From Candidatus Nomurabacteria bacterium (GTDB lineage Bacteria; Patescibacteriota; Minisyncoccia; Phycocordibacterales; UBA9973), in assembly GCA_023267515.1 (NCBI GenBank), contig JAHFNF010000033.1, forward strand, positions 1 to 7,494: a stretch of DNA of 7,494 nt, written 5' to 3'. The number at the start of each line of letters is the position of its first letter. Within the stretch, counting starts at the first letter, position 1. Made by a program: the position numbers and the translations under genes. This document shows, in pieces, positions 4,946 to 7,494 of the stretch. A model generated the notes under the pieces. It worked only from the letters and a program-made list of their open reading frames with translations, ran no database searches and was not told the origin of the DNA.

Positions 4946-7000
4946 ATGCCAAAGGGCCCAGAAACAAGAATAACTACAAAAGAGAGCAATAATCCTACTT
5001 TTGAGGTTTTGGTAAACCGCAAAAAGATAAAAATAGGTGTAAAAAGCCTCCTTTATACGGGTGATGTAAAGTACCAAATTGCTAACTATTTTCCACCGAC
5101 AGCCACAAAAGAAGGAAGATATAAAGCAGTGGGTATAGATGATCCTAAAAAGATTTTTTGGGTTACCCCTACGACTTTCCAACAAAAGATTGATAAGGGT
5201 TACGTAACTTTAATAATATCTGAGGCTGAGGACATAAAAAAGTTCGCTGCCCAGGAAGCCTTAGAAAAAGAGTTGGGGGTTATCTTTAAAGGCAGGAAAA
5301 TACTAAATAAAGAAAACTTTATAAACTATACAGTTGATAAAGTTCCAGGAAAAGAAAGTGGTAAATACGTGCTAACTCCTGAAGGACAAGGGGAAACAGT
5401 TGAAATAACGGAAGAAGAGCTGGCTAATAAGCTAAGCCGAAAGGAAATGGTAATAATACTTACCCAAGAGGAAGCAGAGGAGTTTGAAAGAAAGAACGAT
5501 TACAGAGGAACAAAAGAAAAAAACAAAAAAACTACTGAAATAAAAGAGCAGACAGCAGAAGAAATTGAAAAAAGAATCGCTCTACTCACCCAAGAAATCC
5601 CAAATCAAAAGCTAGAAGAGCTCGCCGAATGGGAAGAATATTATAGACGACAACTAAATTCAAAAACAAAGGAGTTTGTGGAGCGAGCAAAGAAACAGTT
5701 GGAAGTAGTAAAAGAATTAAAAAAACTCCAAGAGGATTTAAAAAATAAAAAGAGCACGACAAAACCGGCAGCGCTAGAAAAAGAATACGCGCAAATCCAA
5801 AACTCTGCTTCAAATAAAAGATTCGGCCGCCGACTTTTGGCCGGAGTCACCTCACTCGGCACCGGTATCGCTTTCTTGGAAATCTCTGGACACTCTATGG
5901 ATATGCATAAAGGAGAAACTGCCCCAGGCACCCAAAAACCAGCTGTCGGCCACGAAAGTGAAAAACCTGAAACTCACACACCGTCCGCTGATGCAATCGT
6001 GCATAAAGGAGAAGGTATTGAAAATGCGTTTATCAGGCAGATTGAACACAACGACACCTTGGCCAAAAGCCTGGGCTGGGATGGAAAAGAAAACTTGCAT
6101 CACTTTGCCGGACGCGAAGCGCACCTCTTGGCGACTAAAGAGGGGTATGTGGATAATTCTGGACACGAAATACGAGTAAGCGAAGCGGATAAAGTCGCTT
6201 ACGAAATAAAACAAGAAAACGGAAAAATCATAGTGGACGAAAAAACAATAACGGGGGACACCGTTGAGACACATCACGAAGGTGACAAGTTTGAGGAGCA
6301 AAAAGAAAAATACGAATATAAATACGACAGGACTGCGCACGTGAGTGGACACGAAGTGCAGGCGGTGAAACCAGAAATGCCGGGAGGGGGACAAGAACAC
6401 GAAGTGCAAGCGGTAAAGCCAGAGATGGAGACTGAGGCAGCAAAAGCCCCAGGTTATAGCTTCATTACAGATAATGACAAGTATATGCAAGATTATTCTC
6501 AAACTATTATTCCGGGAGAACACACCCCAGACCACCCCGGAGAAATACCTCCGACTGACAACCACCAAGTACAACCAGAAAAACCGGACCTTAATAATAA
6601 TACTCACACTGGACCAAGCGGGGAAGAAAAAATAAATGCATTAAATATGCCCGAGGTGAATCATTATCACCTTTCAGTAGATGAAATGAAGAAAGTAGAT
6701 AATGTTTTCAACAATAATATTGATAAACTATTCCCAAAAACCTTGGACGGGTCAAGTACGGTAAAAGGCTTGCCAGCCGACTTTTTCCAGAATTTGAAAA
6801 CCGAAGATGCCAAGCCCGCTTGGCACGACACAGTGGATAAAATCCACAGCCAATTTGAAAATATTCAAAAAGTGACCGGTCTAAAACCAGGGAGTGTAGG
6901 TGTAGGGCTTGTGCAGCGCCCTGAAACCAGTCTGGAATACATCCACCGCGCCCTAGAAAGAGCCGCCGCTAGTGGAGATTTAAATAAATTGAAATTATAA
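4946..7000 (+). CDS. Large membrane-anchored protein with duplicated N-terminal domain and His-rich exposed half, function unknown
   Basis: A complete 684-residue protein without cysteine. Residues 19-100 and 110-181 look like two diverged copies of one domain: each begins with V-x-x-(R/G)-(K/R)-K-I-like strands, has a (F/Y)-x-(V/L)TP motif in the middle, and ends in a hydrophobic strand followed by an acidic helix (VTLIISEAEDIKKF and MVIILTQEEAEEFE). Residues 200-285 are strongly charged and helical, a likely coiled coil. RFGRR then precedes a moderately hydrophobic stretch (about 297-314, LLAGVTSLGTGIAFLEIS), probably one membrane span with the N-terminus inside. After it come a folded segment (about 353-435), a 16-residue repeat (469-500), a Pro/Asn/His-rich linker, and a helical C-terminal domain (about 565-684). 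All 24 histidines lie after residue 315. The start is supported by a TATAAT six bases upstream. No catalytic motif is visible, and a surface or envelope role is only inferred. Confidence 0.85.
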   Translation: MPKGPETRITTKESNNPTFEVLVNRKKIKIGVKSLLYTGDVKYQIANYFPPTATKEGRYKAVGIDDPKKIFWVTPTTFQQKIDKGYVTLIISEAEDIKKFAAQEALEKELGVIFKGRKILNKENFINYTVDKVPGKESGKYVLTPEGQGETVEITEEELANKLSRKEMVIILTQEEAEEFERKNDYRGTKEKNKKTTEIKEQTAEEIEKRIALLTQEIPNQKLEELAEWEEYYRRQLNSKTKEFVERAKKQLEVVKELKKLQEDLKNKKSTTKPAALEKEYAQIQNSASNKRFGRRLLAGVTSLGTGIAFLEISGHSMDMHKGETAPGTQKPAVGHESEKPETHTPSADAIVHKGEGIENAFIRQIEHNDTLAKSLGWDGKENLHHFAGREAHLLATKEGYVDNSGHEIRVSEADKVAYEIKQENGKIIVDEKTITGDTVETHHEGDKFEEQKEKYEYKYDRTAHVSGHEVQAVKPEMPGGGQEHEVQAVKPEMETEAAKAPGYSFITDNDKYMQDYSQTIIPGEHTPDHPGEIPPTDNHQVQPEKPDLNNNTHTGPSGEEKINALNMPEVNHYHLSVDEMKKVDNVFNNNIDKLFPKTLDGSSTVKGLPADFFQNLKTEDAKPAWHDTVDKIHSQFENIQKVTGLKPGSVGVGLVQRPETSLEYIHRALERAAASGDLNKLKL
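5828..5887 (+). other. Predicted membrane span in the 684-residue protein
   Basis: Residues 295-314 form the only clearly hydrophobic segment of the protein, preceded by the basic cluster KRFGRR. By the positive-inside rule the N-terminal 290 residues would be cytoplasmic and the C-terminal 370 exposed. Glycine content makes the span weak, so a peripheral helix is possible. Confidence 0.55.
6350..6427 (+). repeat. Tandem coding repeat (48-base period, HEVQAVKPEM unit)
   Basis: The ten-codon unit HEVQAVKPEM occurs at 6350-6379 and again at 6398-6427, offset by 48 bases (16 residues). The two copies differ at 4 of 30 bases, all at synonymous third positions. A diverged third copy, HQVQPEKPDL, lies at 6563-6592. 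Confidence 0.9.
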
Positions 7001-7005
7001 AATAG

Positions 7006-7014
7006 TGGTATAAT
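7006..7014 (+). promoter_or_regulatory. Extended -10 promoter, leaderless, for the 101-residue protein gene
   Basis: TGG at 7006-7008 directly followed by a perfect TATAAT at 7009-7014, then six bases to the ATG at 7021. There is no SD. A possible -35, TTGAAA (6989-6994), overlaps the end of the upstream gene, but its 14-base spacer is short; the extended -10 may suffice. Confidence 0.7.
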
Positions 7015-7020
7015 AAATAT

Positions 7021-7326
7021 ATGGCAACAATAAAACAAACTTTGATAGATTTATTCAAACTAGACCAAATGGAGCCGGAAAAAGCGGAGAAGATGACCGA
7101 GCGCCTCGCCGGCCTCGTCTTCCAAGCGGTGCTGATGCGCGCTTTGCCGATGCTCTCTCCGGCAGATCTAGAAGAATACGAAAAAATAGTGGACAGTAAG
7201 ATGGGTCCAGAGGCTTTATTCACTTATCTTGCTGAAAAAGTGCCCGGATTTGAAAATATGGTTGCCGAAGAGGCAGAAATTCTCCGCCGGGAGTTTTCCG
7301 GAGAGCTGGAAGCCCTCCAATCTTAA
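7021..7326 (+). CDS. Small acidic all-helical protein, lineage-restricted hypothetical
   Basis: A complete 101-residue protein starting at an ATG placed exactly where transcription from the upstream extended -10 should begin, and ending in TAA. The sequence is acidic and mostly helical: an N-terminal helix (MATIKQTLIDLFKLDQM), a central hydrophobic helix (RLAGLVFQAVLMRALPML, about 29-46), and two Glu-rich helices. It has no cysteine and no signal peptide. It resembles small proteins common in Patescibacteria genomes that I recall as the DUF5663 group. That recollection is unverified, and no function is known to me. It sits 20 bases after the large membrane protein gene but has its own promoter, and the helicase gene follows 42 bases later. 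It could be a small protein-interaction partner; the sequence does not say of what. Confidence 0.8.
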   Translation: MATIKQTLIDLFKLDQMEPEKAEKMTERLAGLVFQAVLMRALPMLSPADLEEYEKIVDSKMGPEALFTYLAEKVPGFENMVAEEAEILRREFSGELEALQS

Positions 7327-7353
7327 ATCTACTCACCCCGACAGGGATAACTG

Positions 7354-7362
7354 TGTTATAGT
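7354..7362 (+). promoter_or_regulatory. Extended -10 promoter, leaderless, for the UvrD-like helicase gene
   Basis: TGT at 7354-7356 followed by TATAGT at 7357-7362 (5 of 6 to consensus), then six bases to the ATG at 7369. No SD precedes the start and no convincing -35 is visible. Confidence 0.6.
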
Positions 7363-7368
7363 GGGCAG

Positions 7369-7494
7369 ATGGATCAGCATTTTGACCATTTAAACGGCCT
7401 AAATAGGTTTCAAAAAGAAGCGGCACTGCATATGAACGGGCCGATGCTAATCGTGGCCGGCGCGGGAGCTGGAAAAACCAAGACCATCACTCAC
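7369..7494 (+). CDS. UvrD/PcrA/Rep-type superfamily 1 DNA helicase, N-terminus only
   Basis: The first 42 codons of a gene that runs off the right edge. The visible protein begins with [20 protein letters not shown], containing the LNxxQ Q-motif that contacts adenine in this superfamily. It continues into the Walker A box AGAGAGKT (residues 30-37), followed by KTITH, where the family typically has TxxLTxR. Characterised members are ATP-dependent 3'-5' helicases in nucleotide excision repair, mismatch repair, or removal of RecA and stalled forks. Which of UvrD, PcrA or Rep this is cannot be told from the N-terminus. The family Walker A often reads AGAGSGKT; here Ala replaces Ser, a tolerated change. 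The start is set by the extended -10 six bases upstream and by the family's usual short lead before the Q-motif. Confidence 0.9.
   Translation, partial: MDQHFDHLNGLNRFQKEAALHMNGPMLIVAGAGAGKTKTITH

Noticed and set aside
5852..6607. Long minus-strand ORF of 251 codons inside the 684-residue gene
   Set aside because: It is rich in Phe, Val and Arg, as expected from the complement of an acidic, Lys/Glu-rich coding frame, and it has no domain. It is a shadow ORF.
7327..7368. Terminator between the 101-residue gene and the helicase gene
   Set aside because: The only inverted pair, CCC...GGG around 7337-7346, is too short and is not followed by a T-run.
1..7494. Recoding of TGA as glycine, as in Gracilibacteria/SR1
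   Set aside because: No visible gene stops at TGA, but none needs TGA as sense either; all frames are intact with the standard code.

Overview
The window looks like part of a small-genome bacterium of the Candidate Phyla Radiation (Patescibacteria), most likely a Parcubacteria-type lineage. This is inferred from gene content and style: moderately AT-rich DNA, tightly packed genes, several lineage-restricted proteins of unknown function, a two-LysM M23 peptidase with a paired-cysteine insert, and starts that lack Shine-Dalgarno sequences. No 16S gene or other marker here proves the placement. TAA and TAG are the only stops used by the seven genes whose ends are visible, and no gene needs TGA as a sense codon, so the code appears standard.

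Layout. 1-696 (+): the 3' part of a single-span membrane protein of unknown function, running in from the left edge. 746-1111 and 1118-2677 (+): a DksA/TraR-type zinc-finger protein and a full-length ComM/YifB AAA+ ATPase, six bases apart and probably one operon. 2674-3426 (-): an unrecognised 250-residue protein convergent with comM; one CTAG provides both stop codons. 3511-4587 (-): a secreted LysM-LysM-M23 cell-wall endopeptidase whose reading frame continues upstream through a clear signal peptide that has no ATG, GTG or TTG start. 4676-4945: intergenic, with a perfect-consensus sigma-70-type promoter near its right end. 4946-7000 (+): a 684-residue membrane-anchored protein of unusual architecture. 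7021-7326 (+): a small acidic helical protein. 7369 to the right edge (+): the first 42 codons of a UvrD/PcrA-type helicase.

The most striking regulatory pattern is that four plus-strand genes (starts 746, 4946, 7021, 7369) each have a -10 hexamer followed by exactly six bases and then ATG. This puts the predicted transcription start on the A of the start codon, as expected for leaderless mRNAs, and three of the four have an extended -10 (TGn). The most novel protein is the 684-residue one. It has a duplicated N-terminal domain, a coiled coil, one weak membrane span, and a C-terminal half holding all 24 of its histidines.

Functionally the window mixes DNA handling (ComM, UvrD-like helicase), regulation (DksA-like) and envelope biology (the M23 peptidase and two membrane proteins). 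Nothing points to a phage, transposon, CRISPR array or RNA gene.
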